A DNA stretch of 64,000 bases, taken from the NCBI RefSeq assembly GCF_021023085.1, contig NZ_PGCK01000006.1, forward strand, positions 62,001 to 126,000, given 5' to 3'. How positions within the stretch are numbered: the stretch's first letter is position 1; every line of letters starts with the position of its first letter. Below the pieces are notes generated by a model that did not search any database, was not told the DNA's origin, and saw only the letters and a program-made list of their open reading frames with translations. Positions 18,015 to 27,791 of this stretch are shown piece by piece. Made by a program: the position numbers and the translations under genes. The DNA comes from Methanooceanicella nereidis. GTDB lineage: Archaea > Halobacteriota > Methanocellia > Methanocellales > Methanocellaceae.

Positions 18015-19495
18015 ATCACAGGCACGCTCCTGAGGAAGTTAATATCGCAAAGAGGACCGTGCAGGTCCCTTATATCTTCATAGCCGTACAATATCATCAT
18101 AAGCCGTTCAAGCGCAAGTCCCCACGCGACCACGTCGCAGTCTATTCCGTAGGGGGCGAGCATCTCTTCACGGAACATTCCGGAGTTACCTACCTCTATC
18201 CACCTGTTAGTGCGGGGATGCCTGCCGTATATCTCAAGGCTCGGCTCGGTGTACGGGTTGTAGGTCGGCTTGAACTTGAGCACCGTTATGCCCATGCGGG
18301 CGTAGAATTCCTTGAAAGTGCCCATCAGCTCTTTAATGTTAAGATTGTGGTCCATTATCCAGCCTTCTATCTGGAAGAACTCTAGCAGGTGAGTGGCGTC
18401 AATAGTGTCGTTCCTGAACACTTTTTCGACGGAGAAGAACTTCTGCGGAGGCGTTTTGTATTTCGCAAGGTATCTGGCTGTCACGGATGTCGTGTGCCCT
18501 CTCAGCACAAGTTTCTTAGCGATCATCTCGTCCCACTGGTAGTTCCAGCCTAGAGATCCTGTGTCGCCTCCGTCCAGGTGTATCTGCGCAACTTTCTTTA
18601 TCAGGTCTTCAGGCAGATAATTGATGTACTGGGGGAACTTCAGGTTGAACTGGTCCCAGTGTGTCCTCGCAGGGTGGTCCTGCGGCATGAACAGGAGATC
18701 GTTCACGTAGAACTCGGCGTCGACCATGGGCCCTTCCATTTCCTTGAAGCCCATCTCTATGAGTGTGCGCTTGACCTTGTCCATCCCCATCCTGAGGATA
18801 TGTTTCCTGCCGCCGTACTCCATCTGTACGGGCTTGTCCACGTCGAACTTCCTGAAGGATTTACCCGCGTATGCGCCGGTCATTATCATCTCCGGCGTAA
18901 GCTGGCCTATCTCCTCTGTGATCTCGATGCCGGCCTCTTTGAGCTTCAAGCCTTCTGACGTGATGACGATGATCCGTTCCTTTTTCTCTTTCTCCTCGAT
19001 AAGGTTACGCTTCAGGAGGTCCTTGAGCTCTTTCTTGTATTCGGACAGGTCGCCGTCAAACTTCTCATGGCTTAAGCATTCAAGCAGCTTCTCGTCCTTT
19101 GACTGCGGTGCGTCCAGCGGTATGAGTATGGTGTCGCCGTCCTTCTTTTCGAACTTAGCCCAGGACTTTTGCCTGAGCCAGCCTATGGCGATGTTGACTA
19201 ACTGCGGCGGGAACTCTTTTTTAACATCGTTAAGCGACATGCCCTCTGCCGGCAGCTTATCATGGATGACGCGCTCGGGCAATCCTTCCACTGCATATTT
19301 CTTTCCTTCCCAGGTAAGCTCAAACCATGACTTTACTTCTTCCTTCAAGTCCGCCAGGCCTTTTTCTGCAAGAATTGAAGCCGCATGGACGACGGTCTCA
19401 ACCTTCAGGCCCGTCATATCGGCCAGTTCGACGGCGTTGATCTCTTTCTCGCCGATGGCCTTCAGGACGATTTTCTCGTTATAAGACAGATCCAT
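18002..19495 (-). CDS. pheS: Phenylalanyl-tRNA synthetase alpha subunit
   Basis: The 497-residue catalytic subunit has N-terminal winged-helix modules (about 1-190), then the class II core: motif 1 near [20 protein letters not shown], motif 2 [20 protein letters not shown], and motif 3 [13 protein letters not shown] near the C-terminus. It is archaeal-type and longer than the bacterial enzyme because of the N-terminal domains. It lies 20 bases after trpS in the same operon. Confidence 0.96.
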   Translation of the reverse strand: MDLSYNEKIVLKAIGEKEINAVELADMTGLKVETVVHAASILAEKGLADLKEEVKSWFELTWEGKKYAVEGLPERVIHDKLPAEGMSLNDVKKEFPPQLVNIAIGWLRQKSWAKFEKKDGDTILIPLDAPQSKDEKLLECLSHEKFDGDLSEYKKELKDLLKRNLIEEKEKKERIIVITSEGLKLKEAGIEITEEIGQLTPEMIMTGAYAGKSFRKFDVDKPVQMEYGGRKHILRMGMDKVKRTLIEMGFKEMEGPMVDAEFYVNDLLFMPQDHPARTHWDQFNLKFPQYINYLPEDLIKKVAQIHLDGGDTGSLGWNYQWDEMIAKKLVLRGHTTSVTARYLAKYKTPPQKFFSVEKVFRNDTIDATHLLEFFQIEGWIMDHNLNIKELMGTFKEFYARMGITVLKFKPTYNPYTEPSLEIYGRHPRTNRWIEVGNSGMFREEMLAPYGIDCDVVAWGLALERLMMILYGYEDIRDLHGPLCDINFLRSVPVIWRQ

Positions 19496-19515
19496 AACCC
19501 TGATCCCTTCTATGA

Positions 19516-20778
19516 TTAGCGATTCTCATCCAGCTCTTTGATGTTCTTGATGTGGATGCTCTCTCCCTCTTTAACACTATAATATTGCTTCATCGTCTTT
19601 TTTAGCTTTGCTACCTCTTTCTTATCCTGCGGCCTCTTTAGCTTATCATAGGCCGCGCTGTAGTCGCTTACGACGAAGTCGTGGATCTTATCTCTCGCCT
19701 GCTCGCGCTTTTCCTGGTGCTTCTCCAGGAACTTTACAACGCGGTCAGCGAGGTCCTGCTTGCATTCGCCGCACATGATCTCTCCGCGCATGCATTTTTG
19801 CTCGCGCTCGCTCAGTTTTTGCGGGTCATGCTCGAACAGGTAATAGTAATACTGGAATATTGCGCAGACGCCCGGCTCTCCGCCTTTCTCCTTTTGTTCC
19901 TGTATGGAGACGCGGCCTCCGGTGAACGCGCTCATGATCTTCTTTCTAATGACCTTTGGCTCGTCGACAGTATATATCGTCGTCTCGGGCTTTGACGCTG
20001 ACATCTTGTCCGACCCTGCGAGGCTCGGCAGGAACGTGCAGTGTATCGAAGCGGGCTTGTAGTACCCTATCTTCGGCGCTACGTCCCTGGTAATGCGGAA
20101 ATGCGGGTCCTGGTCAATTGCATGCGGTATCAGTACCGGTATGTTCTTGCCCGCCTCTATCGACGGCAGGAATGCCGGAGCGGACTGCATTGAAGTGAAA
20201 TAGATAAGACCTATGTTGGTGCTGTTGTCAAAGCCGAAAACTGCTTTTGTCGTCGAGAAGGTCACTCTCTTGGCCACCTCTATGGCTATAGGATAGAGAG
20301 TCTTGATGTACTCTACGTCCGAGAATATCTTAGTCTTCTTCGGGTCAAACCCTAACGCGATGATGTCAAGCGTGTTCTCATAAGTGAAAGACTTCGCTTC
20401 CTTGAGCGACAAATCCTGCTTGAACATGAACTTCTCGTCGTCGGTCATCTGGAAATATAGCGGCGCGTCAAAGGCGTCCTGCAGGTATTTCGTGAACATC
20501 CAGGGCATCAGGTGGCCTAAATGCGTATGTCCCGAAGGGCCTCTGCCCGTATAAAGCACAAACTTTTCCCCGGCCTCATACCTGTCAAGCAGCCATTTCA
20601 GGTCGCGGTGCGAGAAGAATATCTTCCTCTGCATCATCATGGGTATGCTGCCCGTCAGTCGCTCCCATCTCGCAAGAAGCTCGTCGTCTATCGGCTCGGT
20701 GCCGAAATCCTCTATCAGCTTCTTATAGTCAACTTTTCCTGTGACGTCCCACGGCGTGACCTTGAATTCTTCGTTCAT
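19516..20778 (-). CDS. trpS: Tryptophanyl-tRNA synthetase
   Basis: A 420-residue class I synthetase of the archaeal/eukaryotic type. The HIGH-equivalent is GHTHLGH in [18 protein letters not shown], and the KMSKS-equivalent is KMSAS ([14 protein letters not shown]). The long C-terminal tail after the anticodon-binding helices ([10 protein letters not shown]) is typical of archaea. ATG 20778 is preceded by AGGAAGAT. It sits 10 bases after endA. Confidence 0.96.
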   Translation of the reverse strand: MNEEFKVTPWDVTGKVDYKKLIEDFGTEPIDDELLARWERLTGSIPMMMQRKIFFSHRDLKWLLDRYEAGEKFVLYTGRGPSGHTHLGHLMPWMFTKYLQDAFDAPLYFQMTDDEKFMFKQDLSLKEAKSFTYENTLDIIALGFDPKKTKIFSDVEYIKTLYPIAIEVAKRVTFSTTKAVFGFDNSTNIGLIYFTSMQSAPAFLPSIEAGKNIPVLIPHAIDQDPHFRITRDVAPKIGYYKPASIHCTFLPSLAGSDKMSASKPETTIYTVDEPKVIRKKIMSAFTGGRVSIQEQKEKGGEPGVCAIFQYYYYLFEHDPQKLSEREQKCMRGEIMCGECKQDLADRVVKFLEKHQEKREQARDKIHDFVVSDYSAAYDKLKRPQDKKEVAKLKKTMKQYYSVKEGESIHIKNIKELDENR

Positions 20779-20788
20779 CGCTATCTTC

Positions 20789-21847
20789 CTATAATTTTAT
20801 ACGTCCGAGACTGAAATACTGTATCTCGCCGTTCTTTTCGAACGCGAATACCATCTCTTTCCTTACGCTGTTAGCCAGTCTTATAGACCTCGACATGTCC
20901 TGGAGCTGGAAAACATGGCCCGCCCCGACCGAATCGACGAGGAATTTTGAGTGGGGTATCTTTTCCGCCGACTCAACCTTTTCATAGACTCTAAAGTTGC
21001 TTCCGAACTTGAAGCCTGTCTTGACCACAAGACCTCTGTTTCTTAGGTCAGTATATACCTTAAGCTTACCCTCGAACAACTCTTCTATCCTGGATGCCTT
21101 CTCTATGAAATCCCCTATCTCAAGGGGCTTTCCTGTGGCAGAGTCCAGGACTTCGAGCCTGCCGGTCGATAAAAGGTATGCCGACTCGACAAGCGATAGC
21201 TGAAGCCTTTTATCGTCCAGCATGTTTCCGTGGAAGCCGTTATTGTGAAGGAACTTTGAAAGCTCCGTGTCCCATATGACGACACGGTCCTCGAGAAACG
21301 TTGCCGCTCCCGGGACTGACGGCACTTTTAGCTCTCCCATGCCGCCTTTCAGGTTGTTGAACTTGACGCCGTAGTACGTTATGTCGCTTTCCTCGTCCAC
21401 TATGGCGAGGATCATTTCCTTGCGGACATTCACTGCAGCCTGTAAATTAGATACGAGCTGCTGCATCGGCATCGGCTTTCTTTCTGTTACCACGTGCATG
21501 AAATATTTTGACGGGCTCACGTTTGGCTTTCCGCCTCTCGGGTATATGCGGAAGTCCGTGACGCTCGGCTGTACGTAATAGCCTCTTTCGCGGAGATCCC
21601 TGTATACGATATATTTCAGCTCAAAATATTCCTGTGCCTGCGAGGCGATGATAAAGAAGTCTCTAAAGCTCAGCTTTTTGCCTTCATGCTCGACGGAGAT
21701 CTTATCCCTGTCCAGAAGATAGGCTGCCTCGACTAAAGCTAATTCTAACTCGTTCTCCTTTAGTCTTCCATAGTAGAGGGTGTTATATAACTCGTCTATG
21801 GATTCTTTGCCGAGGGCTACCCTGTCGCCTTTTAATGTCCCTATCAT
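20789..21847 (-). CDS. endA: tRNA-splicing endonuclease, fused two-domain type
   Basis: At 352 residues this is the fused homodimeric form of archaeal splicing endonuclease, with two tandem copies of the fold. The N-terminal copy is degenerate and structural. The C-terminal copy keeps the catalytic triad: Tyr288 (FRVY), His299 (PHSKFL) and Lys330 (VRKEM). It cuts bulge-helix-bulge introns from pre-tRNAs. Both copies show the YRDLRERGYYV / YTDLRNRGLVV signature. Being in one operon with two aminoacyl-tRNA synthetases fits its tRNA role. Confidence 0.95.
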   Translation of the reverse strand: MIGTLKGDRVALGKESIDELYNTLYYGRLKENELELALVEAAYLLDRDKISVEHEGKKLSFRDFFIIASQAQEYFELKYIVYRDLRERGYYVQPSVTDFRIYPRGGKPNVSPSKYFMHVVTERKPMPMQQLVSNLQAAVNVRKEMILAIVDEESDITYYGVKFNNLKGGMGELKVPSVPGAATFLEDRVVIWDTELSKFLHNNGFHGNMLDDKRLQLSLVESAYLLSTGRLEVLDSATGKPLEIGDFIEKASRIEELFEGKLKVYTDLRNRGLVVKTGFKFGSNFRVYEKVESAEKIPHSKFLVDSVGAGHVFQLQDMSRSIRLANSVRKEMVFAFEKNGEIQYFSLGRIKL

Positions 21848-21896
21848 GCCATCATCTTTTGGTTACACTTATAGGTAATAATATAAAAAATGTTTG

Positions 21897-22841
21897 TCAG
21901 TCCTTTATTTCGTCGAACACAAGGTCTTCCCACTTTCTTAGTCCCTTAAGTATCTCAAACTCTACGGGAGTGAGCACGGGAACGGGAAAACGGCCCGCGT
22001 CGTCGATGGCTACTCTTGGGCAGACAGTCGATACATATGCATCCACTTTGAACGATAAAAGCCGGTCCGCGGATATCTCTCGTATCGATATAAGGACTGC
22101 GTCCTCTGCGAGCCCTTTAAGCTGCTGTGCCAGCTCAAGCCTTTTTTGCCCGGATTTCATGCCTATTATGATGCCCCATTTCTTTGCGTCCATGGCCTTT
22201 GCTATTACCGCGTATCTCTGGCGCATTATCTTCTCTACGTCTACGATACGGGCCTCGCCTGTGAACGGGTCTGCCGCCACGACCGGGACCTTTGCAGATA
22301 GCCTGATCCCCATGGGGTGGAAGTTGCCGGTGCCGATGAATAGTATGGTGTCTACGTCCTTTGGGGCGGACGTGAAGTTGCATCCCAGGACCTGGCCGGG
22401 ATAGGCGATGCGTGTGTCGCCTTTTTGTATCACTGGCTCCTTGCCTGCCTTTTTTAGCAGCTCTATGATCCTGTCCATCATGTGGATGTGCTGGACTGTG
22501 GTCACTACGCCGACTTTATGGCCCAGTAATGGTAATGCCGCTTCTACTGCGTTGTTCACGTCTACTTCGTGGTAGTATTCTATGTATACGACGCGGTCGT
22601 CGTCCAGCAGCCGGGAGTGGCCGAAGTGGAACATTACGTCTACCATTTCGAGCAGGTCTTCGTCTATATCGCAGGCTCCGTAGCAGGGGTCTCCGGAAAT
22701 GATGACGGTTATGCCGGTCCTTTTTTCTATTTCTTTTGCGATCTCGGGGCCTTTTCTTTTCAGGCCTTCGGGGAATTGAAGTCCTGCCGAGGTTGCTTGG
22801 CGGTCTTTTATGACTGATATGATCTCTTCTATATCGAACAT
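21897..22841 (-). CDS. dph2: Diphthamide biosynthesis enzyme Dph2
   Basis: A 314-residue archaeal Dph2, the radical enzyme that transfers the 3-amino-3-carboxypropyl group from S-adenosylmethionine to the conserved histidine of elongation factor 2. Three cysteines that bind the [4Fe-4S] cluster in the family are visible: one in GDPCYGAC (residue 53), one in LGCNFTSAP and one in TVCPRVAIDD. It is the first gene of the dph2-endA-trpS-pheS-pheT operon. Confidence 0.95.
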   Translation of the reverse strand: MFDIEEIISVIKDRQATSAGLQFPEGLKRKGPEIAKEIEKRTGITVIISGDPCYGACDIDEDLLEMVDVMFHFGHSRLLDDDRVVYIEYYHEVDVNNAVEAALPLLGHKVGVVTTVQHIHMMDRIIELLKKAGKEPVIQKGDTRIAYPGQVLGCNFTSAPKDVDTILFIGTGNFHPMGIRLSAKVPVVAADPFTGEARIVDVEKIMRQRYAVIAKAMDAKKWGIIIGMKSGQKRLELAQQLKGLAEDAVLISIREISADRLLSFKVDAYVSTVCPRVAIDDAGRFPVPVLTPVEFEILKGLRKWEDLVFDEIKD

Positions 22842-23065
22842 TGTTTCAACACTTTTATTTTGTATTTGATTTATTTAATAAATGATGCTATTAAAGGCGA
22901 GCCTTTGTCGTGTTTACTAATGTTTTTGTATGGTATATAGGTTCACCGCTTTTTGTCTAGCTTTAAGAGTAGTTTGCGCGGTGTTCAACAGTAACCTTTA
23001 TAATGGAGTTTTGACATTATATCGGGTGCGTCTGAAATATGGCGCTTCGTTGTTTGTTGACATAT

Positions 23066-23139
23066 GCCTCTGTGGCTCAGCCTGGCAGAGCGGCTGACTT
23101 GTAATCAGCAGGCCGCGAGTTCAAATCTCGCCGGGGGCT
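23066..23139 (+). tRNA. tRNA-Thr (anticodon TGT)
   Basis: The acceptor stem GCCTCTG/CGGGGGC includes two G-T pairs. The anticodon stem GCTGA/TCAGC encloses CTTGTAA, giving anticodon TGT (Thr). The T arm is GCGAG-TTCAAAT-CTCGC and the discriminator is T. CCA is not encoded. The 3' half is duplicated in degenerate form at 24016. Confidence 0.95.
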
Positions 23140-23163
23140 CTCTTTATTTAATTATCCAATTTT

Positions 23164-23237
23164 GCGACTCCGAAGGAGTCGCTACCGTAAAAAGTTTTTG
23201 AAAGGCTAGCGGAAAACTTTTTGATAAAAAGTTTTCC
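23164..23237. repeat. Two perfect stem-loops downstream of tRNA-Thr
   Basis: GCGACTCC-GAA-GGAGTCGC (23164-23182) and GGAAAACTTTTT-GAT-AAAAAGTTTTCC (23211-23237) are perfect hairpins with three-base loops. They lie in the 320-base gap between the tRNA and the next gene, inside the segment bounded by the tRNA and its relic. They may be termination signals or recombination/replication structures of an integrated element. Confidence 0.7.
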
Positions 23238-23460
23238 TGTGAAATAAAATAGGTCCCTATTTGTCTTATGTGCTTATTTCCAGGTACTGACAAACAAAAC
23301 CATCTATATTTGGCCTCTTATGCTAACTATAGGATTTTATAAAGTTCTACGAGCAGCTATCATATAAACAGTTATGTTTTAAGCAAGCTCAGCCGGTATG
23401 AATTTGTTATAGCAATTGTTAAAAGAGCGACTGAAATATTAATATTTAGAGTTTGAAATC

Positions 23461-23979
23461 ATGCCGGAAATTAAGAAAGCTAGACCATTCCATGAATATA
23501 TGGATGAATATAAAAAACAGATGGAGAAAGGAGATATCAAAGAGGCATATAGAGGATTGATGGAATATATTCTGGGATTGAGGACATATTTTGAAAATAA
23601 ATATCCTGATCATATCGTATCGGGGAGTATTTATCAGGGATATATGGATATGACGTATTTTTCCTTCTTCCCGGAATCATTAAAAAATCGAAAATTGAAA
23701 GTTGCGATAGTTTTTATTCATGACACATGTAGATTTGAAGTCTGGTTAGCAGGATATAATAAACAGGTTCAAACGAAATACTGGAAACTGTTTAAAGAAA
23801 GTGATTGGAATAAATACAGCATTCCATCGACGACAAAAGGCGTTGATTCTATTATAGAGTATGTTTTAGTTGAAAACCCGGATTTTAGTGATCTGGATAC
23901 GTTAACAAAGCAAATAGAAAGAGGGACATTGAAATTTATTAAGGATGTTGAGGACTTCCTATCTAAACTTAAAAACTAA
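23461..23979 (+). CDS. DUF7000-like conserved protein of unknown function
   Basis: A 172-residue soluble protein recalled as a widespread archaeal/bacterial family (DUF7000-like), with GSIYQGYMDMTYFSFFPESL as the most characteristic stretch, followed by KQVQTKYWKLFKESDWNKY. It has no catalytic motif I can name. It is the only gene between tRNA-Thr and the degenerate tRNA copy at 24016, which suggests it was carried in as cargo. Base composition is already AT-rich, like the island that follows. Confidence 0.8.
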   Translation: MPEIKKARPFHEYMDEYKKQMEKGDIKEAYRGLMEYILGLRTYFENKYPDHIVSGSIYQGYMDMTYFSFFPESLKNRKLKVAIVFIHDTCRFEVWLAGYNKQVQTKYWKLFKESDWNKYSIPSTTKGVDSIIEYVLVENPDFSDLDTLTKQIERGTLKFIKDVEDFLSKLKN

Positions 23980-24015
23980 CTCTGATAATGCTATTTCTTT
24001 TTAACAAACAAAAAA

Positions 24016-24060
24016 TTGTAATCAGCAAATCCTGAGTTAAAATCTCTCCGTAGCTCTTTC
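24016..24060 (+). repeat. Degenerate tRNA-Thr 3' half (probable att-site relic)
   Basis: TTGTAATCAGCA (24016-24027) is identical to tRNA-Thr positions 23099-23110. The following sequence keeps GAGTTNAAATCTC and GGCTCT-like matches and even the T-rich flank, with scattered changes. It cannot fold as a tRNA because the 5' half is missing. This is the usual footprint of a tyrosine-integrase element inserted into a tRNA gene. Confidence 0.8.
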
Positions 24061-24307
24061 TTTTATAAACCATATAGTCGATTAATCGATTTACTTCATT
24101 TTTCGGGATGATACATAAAACTAAATTTATAAATATCTAACCCCAGATGATTAATATATAATTTACTACATATCTAGAGGTTAATATTATTTATTCGCTA
24201 TAATTTCCCTATACCCTATTTATTTTATTATATAGATTAATCGTTTAATATAAAACAGTTTATTTTGTATATATTCTGACTGATACAATAATTATTTAAA
24301 TCATGAA
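24061..24307. other. AT-rich spacer after the att relic
   Basis: Very AT-rich, with several TATA-like stretches (TATATAATTTACTAC, TTATATAGATTA). No reading frame, tRNA or hairpin worth naming was seen. Confidence 0.4.
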
Positions 24308-26812
24308 CTAATCTACGTCTTTTATTAGATGTGCTTCAACCTTTGCGGCATCTAACACACGGTTTTCAAAGGGTTTGCTTCTAATTATGTTGAATAACTC
24401 GGATATTTTTGTTTTATCAATATCTGAGTATATTGACTCTTTGTCTATTTTATCAAGTAGCTTGAAAAATTCCTCATAGAACAAGTTAGGCTTATACATT
24501 AAATCTGTTTGGTGTTGACTATATTGTTTGTGTAATTCAATTAAAGCATCAGTATGGAATAGCACTACGTTTCTTTTTCCGTGCCATAATTTTTTTCGAT
24601 TTAATGCAGCTGCAAAATTTTGGAATACTTTAGGGTCTATAGAATTAGAAATAATAATATAATTGTTCAGTTGTTTGTTGAAATTTTTTAATTCCTCAGA
24701 ATTAAGTGTTGCACGGATATATCTCCAAGCCTTATCAATTTCGCTTTGGTCGAGATTATAAGTATCTTTCTGAGCAAGCTTACAATCCCACTCAAATACT
24801 CGCTTATATTTTTTATCAGTTTCGTACTCTATACCAACAAAGCCTTCCGGAACGAATTTCCCTCCAGCTTTATAAGCACTTGGGAAAATTTGTTTTAATA
24901 TATTAAATACATCAGTTTCAAACTCTTTTGGTTGATATTTATCAGGTTGTGATATTTTTTTATTAAGCGAATTATATGATACGCGCGCAGCTCTAAAAAT
25001 TTTATCTAATGAATAAGCCTGTAAACGTTCAAGACGATCCTCTATTCCATTTAAACATAAATCTTCATTTATTACAATATCGCTTAGACTTATTTGTTCA
25101 AAGAGTTGCTCTTCCATATCGGAAGTATTAACGATATGAGAAATATTCACAAAAAGAATAGGTAATCCTGATTTTACTAAATATTCAAGAATATTTTTAT
25201 TAACTCGGGTTGAGTTTAAATGAACAAAAACTGGTTTGTTATTAAGTAATATTTCATTAACTTTAAAATCAGTTTTCTTTATAGTAAATACTCTATCATT
25301 CCATCCTATAACTTTAGTACTTTTCGCAAAAATATTCTGTAAAAATTTACGTGTTCCTCTTTCTGAAACTTTGAGTTGGACAACTTCTTTTAATACATAT
25401 GTCCGTGAATCGCAGTCTCGACAATAATTTATTTCTTGATGAGAATACATCTTATGCCCACAATTAGTGCATTTTAATTGATACTCGTTATTTGTAGTTA
25501 TTATACCAAGTTCCATAAGTTTTTGGATAGCATCCATTTGAAATTTTCTAGGATTATCTATATGTTCTTCTGATAGTAAAAAATCAAATACGTGTTTTTG
25601 GGTAGCCATTAAGTGAGTGGGATCAAGAGGGATATTTAACCCAATTCCAAATCTTTGCGTAAATAATGTTGAAAAATCTTGACGCTCATCGTCTTTCAAT
25701 TCTTTGTTATTTAATTTTAATGTTACAGTACCATCCACATTCTCAAGAATTTTTATAGTTTTTCGTTTTCCATTACTTTTTGTTTTTGAATAACTTACAG
25801 TAAATTGATCAATGTCTGATAGGTTATTTAATATAATAATATCTCTATCGACTAATTCGGTTATTGCCTTTGAAATGTCACTTCCACCTACGAAATTATC
25901 GATTTCGACAGGGACACCTTTATCAAGTTTTGAGTGTTTTGCTTTTAAAGATATTATTTCAAACTCATCACTTTTGTCCGTATTCCTTAATCGATTTATA
26001 AAAGTTTCTAAATTTCCTTTTGTGGGTGTTAATGATTCATCGATAAGTTCCAATGAAAACTGTGTTTCGATTATTTTTTTGATGCTCTCCAAAATTTTAA
26101 CACTTCTAGATCTTACTTCGCGTATTTCGAAATACTGTTGGTGTACTTTTATAAGTAGATATCTTGAAGGTTTTATTCGCTTGTGCCCCGAAGTTGTTTG
26201 AAATACTCTATCTCCGACTTGTTTATCAAAAATAAATATTGAATCTGTTGAACCAATAAACCGAATCTTCTTTTTACCCATGTACCAATTTTTTGATGAT
26301 AATTTTTTTGCAAAGGCAAAGGCTTCTTCTGAAAACTTTTGTGTTATGTCTCCAGGTAGACCCGCATTGCATTTATATATCGTACCAGTCGAAGCTGCAT
26401 TCCAATTATGATAGATAAATATGTTAAGAAGGTAGTCTTTTGAAGGTTTTAAGAATAAAATTAACAGATTTATAAATAGATTTTGCGACTTATCTATTTC
26501 TGAGATTCTATTACAATAATCTAAGATACTTTTTTCATATTTATCAAAGAACAGAAATAATAATGATACTTTTAATGCATTTTCTGATTCAATAATAGAT
26601 TCTATATAATGTTTTTCATCAATTATTTTTGGTGGATCCAGATTTAAAATTTGATGTATGGATTTTAACTCTTCTATTGAGAAAGTTTCAAGACGAGATA
26701 TTAGTTGTTTCTTACCGTTACTTTTCCAGCGTTCAGATAACAGTCCGTAGTTAATCTCTTTCTCATACCAATATTGATCAATTTTTTTGTCTTTATTTTT
26801 TATTTCTGACAT
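24308..26812 (-). CDS. Large protein with zinc ribbon and candidate PD-(D/E)XK nuclease domain
   Basis: I do not recognise this 834-residue protein as a named family. The first 250 residues are mainly helical. The middle carries a zinc ribbon (CTNCGHKMYS and NYCRDCDSRTYV, CxxC-x(n)-CxxC, about residues 446-472). The C-terminal part (about 630-760) looks like a restriction-endonuclease fold: FETDVFNILKQIFPSAY, then VGIEYETDKKYKRVFEWDCK with the acidic/lysine pair, then SEIDKAWRYI. No helicase or methylase motif is present. It is alone on its strand in an AT-rich island beside a type III restriction system, so a defence role is a reasonable inference. No partner gene is adjacent on the same strand. 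Confidence 0.7.
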   Translation of the reverse strand: MSEIKNKDKKIDQYWYEKEINYGLLSERWKSNGKKQLISRLETFSIEELKSIHQILNLDPPKIIDEKHYIESIIESENALKVSLLFLFFDKYEKSILDYCNRISEIDKSQNLFINLLILFLKPSKDYLLNIFIYHNWNAASTGTIYKCNAGLPGDITQKFSEEAFAFAKKLSSKNWYMGKKKIRFIGSTDSIFIFDKQVGDRVFQTTSGHKRIKPSRYLLIKVHQQYFEIREVRSRSVKILESIKKIIETQFSLELIDESLTPTKGNLETFINRLRNTDKSDEFEIISLKAKHSKLDKGVPVEIDNFVGGSDISKAITELVDRDIIILNNLSDIDQFTVSYSKTKSNGKRKTIKILENVDGTVTLKLNNKELKDDERQDFSTLFTQRFGIGLNIPLDPTHLMATQKHVFDFLLSEEHIDNPRKFQMDAIQKLMELGIITTNNEYQLKCTNCGHKMYSHQEINYCRDCDSRTYVLKEVVQLKVSERGTRKFLQNIFAKSTKVIGWNDRVFTIKKTDFKVNEILLNNKPVFVHLNSTRVNKNILEYLVKSGLPILFVNISHIVNTSDMEEQLFEQISLSDIVINEDLCLNGIEDRLERLQAYSLDKIFRAARVSYNSLNKKISQPDKYQPKEFETDVFNILKQIFPSAYKAGGKFVPEGFVGIEYETDKKYKRVFEWDCKLAQKDTYNLDQSEIDKAWRYIRATLNSEELKNFNKQLNNYIIISNSIDPKVFQNFAAALNRKKLWHGKRNVVLFHTDALIELHKQYSQHQTDLMYKPNLFYEEFFKLLDKIDKESIYSDIDKTKISELFNIIRSKPFENRVLDAAKVEAHLIKDVD

Positions 26813-26947
26813 TGCTTACGCTTAAATTATATAAGTAGGATTTATTTTAAAATCCATAATAATTTTATATAAGCGATTACCCACCCATTAGTAACTTATC
26901 AATACCTTTATATTAATTTATTTACACATTTATCGTTTTCTATAATA

Positions 26948-27295
26948 AAGAGGGTGTTGCGTAATTTGGTGAAAAATATTTGGGGGTATCTTGTCTAGTC
27001 GTTTTTATGACCAATAAAAACCTTTGTCTAGCTTTGCAGATACCCTATTCGTGTTTTGATTGTCATATTAAAATAGTTTCTGACGTGTCTCTTCGTTTGT
27101 TGGAAGCGGTTGATTGTCCTTGTTCAGATTTTTAGAAGAACGCAGCGAAGGGGAAGGCCTTGTTTTCATAATAAATTGGTGTTGATCAAGGCTCTAGTCT
27201 ACAAAGAAATCTCGAGGATAAATAATATTCGGGAGTTGGTAAGAATCCTGAATCTGGATTGGGAAGCCTGGCCATATTGTTTAAAGGAGTCGTGA
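26948..27295 (+). mobile_element. 5' stub of an insertion sequence, plus-strand copy
   Basis: The segment starts near GTGTTGCGTAATTTGGTG and encodes, with frame breaks, the N-terminus of a DDE-type transposase (RRGRPCFHNKLVLIKALVYK, then SRINNIRELVRILNL), similar to the N-terminal domain of IS4/IS5-group transposases. The catalytic part and the 3' end are missing. It matches, in inverse orientation, the stub that occupies 27296-27700. Confidence 0.75.
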
Positions 27296-27700
27296 TCCGG
27301 TCAATGTGTTTGCTTAGTAGTTTTTTGAATTTGCTAAAAGGGCTATAGTCAGGCAAACTGTTAAGACCAAAAATTTTTACAATATTTTTATCACTCCCCA
27401 GGACTTTTACCAGTTGTCTAATACTCCCGATCTTTATCAAATCCCGGTATAATAAAGCCCTGAGCATAGCCACCTTGCTATGAACAGGACGCCTGCCACG
27501 AGAGTTACACTTCTCAAGAAACTTGAAGAAGCCCAATCAACCGCTTCCAACACAGCAATAATAACATCAGAATGTATTTTACACCTGCAATCCAGACAAG
27601 AATAGGGCTTCTGCAAGCCCATAACAACGTTTTTATTGGACATAAAAACGCCTATGGCAAGAAGCCCCAAATACTTTTATCTAATTACGCCACATCCTCT
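27296..27700 (-). mobile_element. 5' stub of the same insertion sequence family, minus-strand copy
   Basis: Read on the minus strand from 27700 it begins GATGTGGCGTAATTAGATAA and continues through sequence clearly related to the plus-strand copy: GTTTTTATGTCCAATAAAAA against GTTTTTATGACCAATAAAAA, and TTGGAAGCGGTTGATTG in both. It encodes a broken transposase N-terminus (GRRPVHSKVAMLRALLYRDL). The two stubs face each other head to head, and both lack their 3' ends. Confidence 0.75.
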
Positions 27701-27791
27701 AATTAGATAGTTATTCCTAATAATATCTCTATATACTTTTTTTAATTACCTATGAAATATTTATAATGTTATTTATTCGTTATATATTTTT

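Noticed and set aside
18726-19484. 252-codon plus-strand frame opposite pheS
   Set aside because: Serine-rich shadow of the pheS gene; no start signal and no recognisable domain.
24016-24060. A second tRNA gene
   Set aside because: Only the 3' half is similar to tRNA-Thr; the 5' half, acceptor pairing and D arm are missing.
27110-27536. Two real overlapping genes on opposite strands
   Set aside because: Both encode only a transposase N-terminus with frame breaks and lie in mutually inverted, truncated insertion-sequence stubs.
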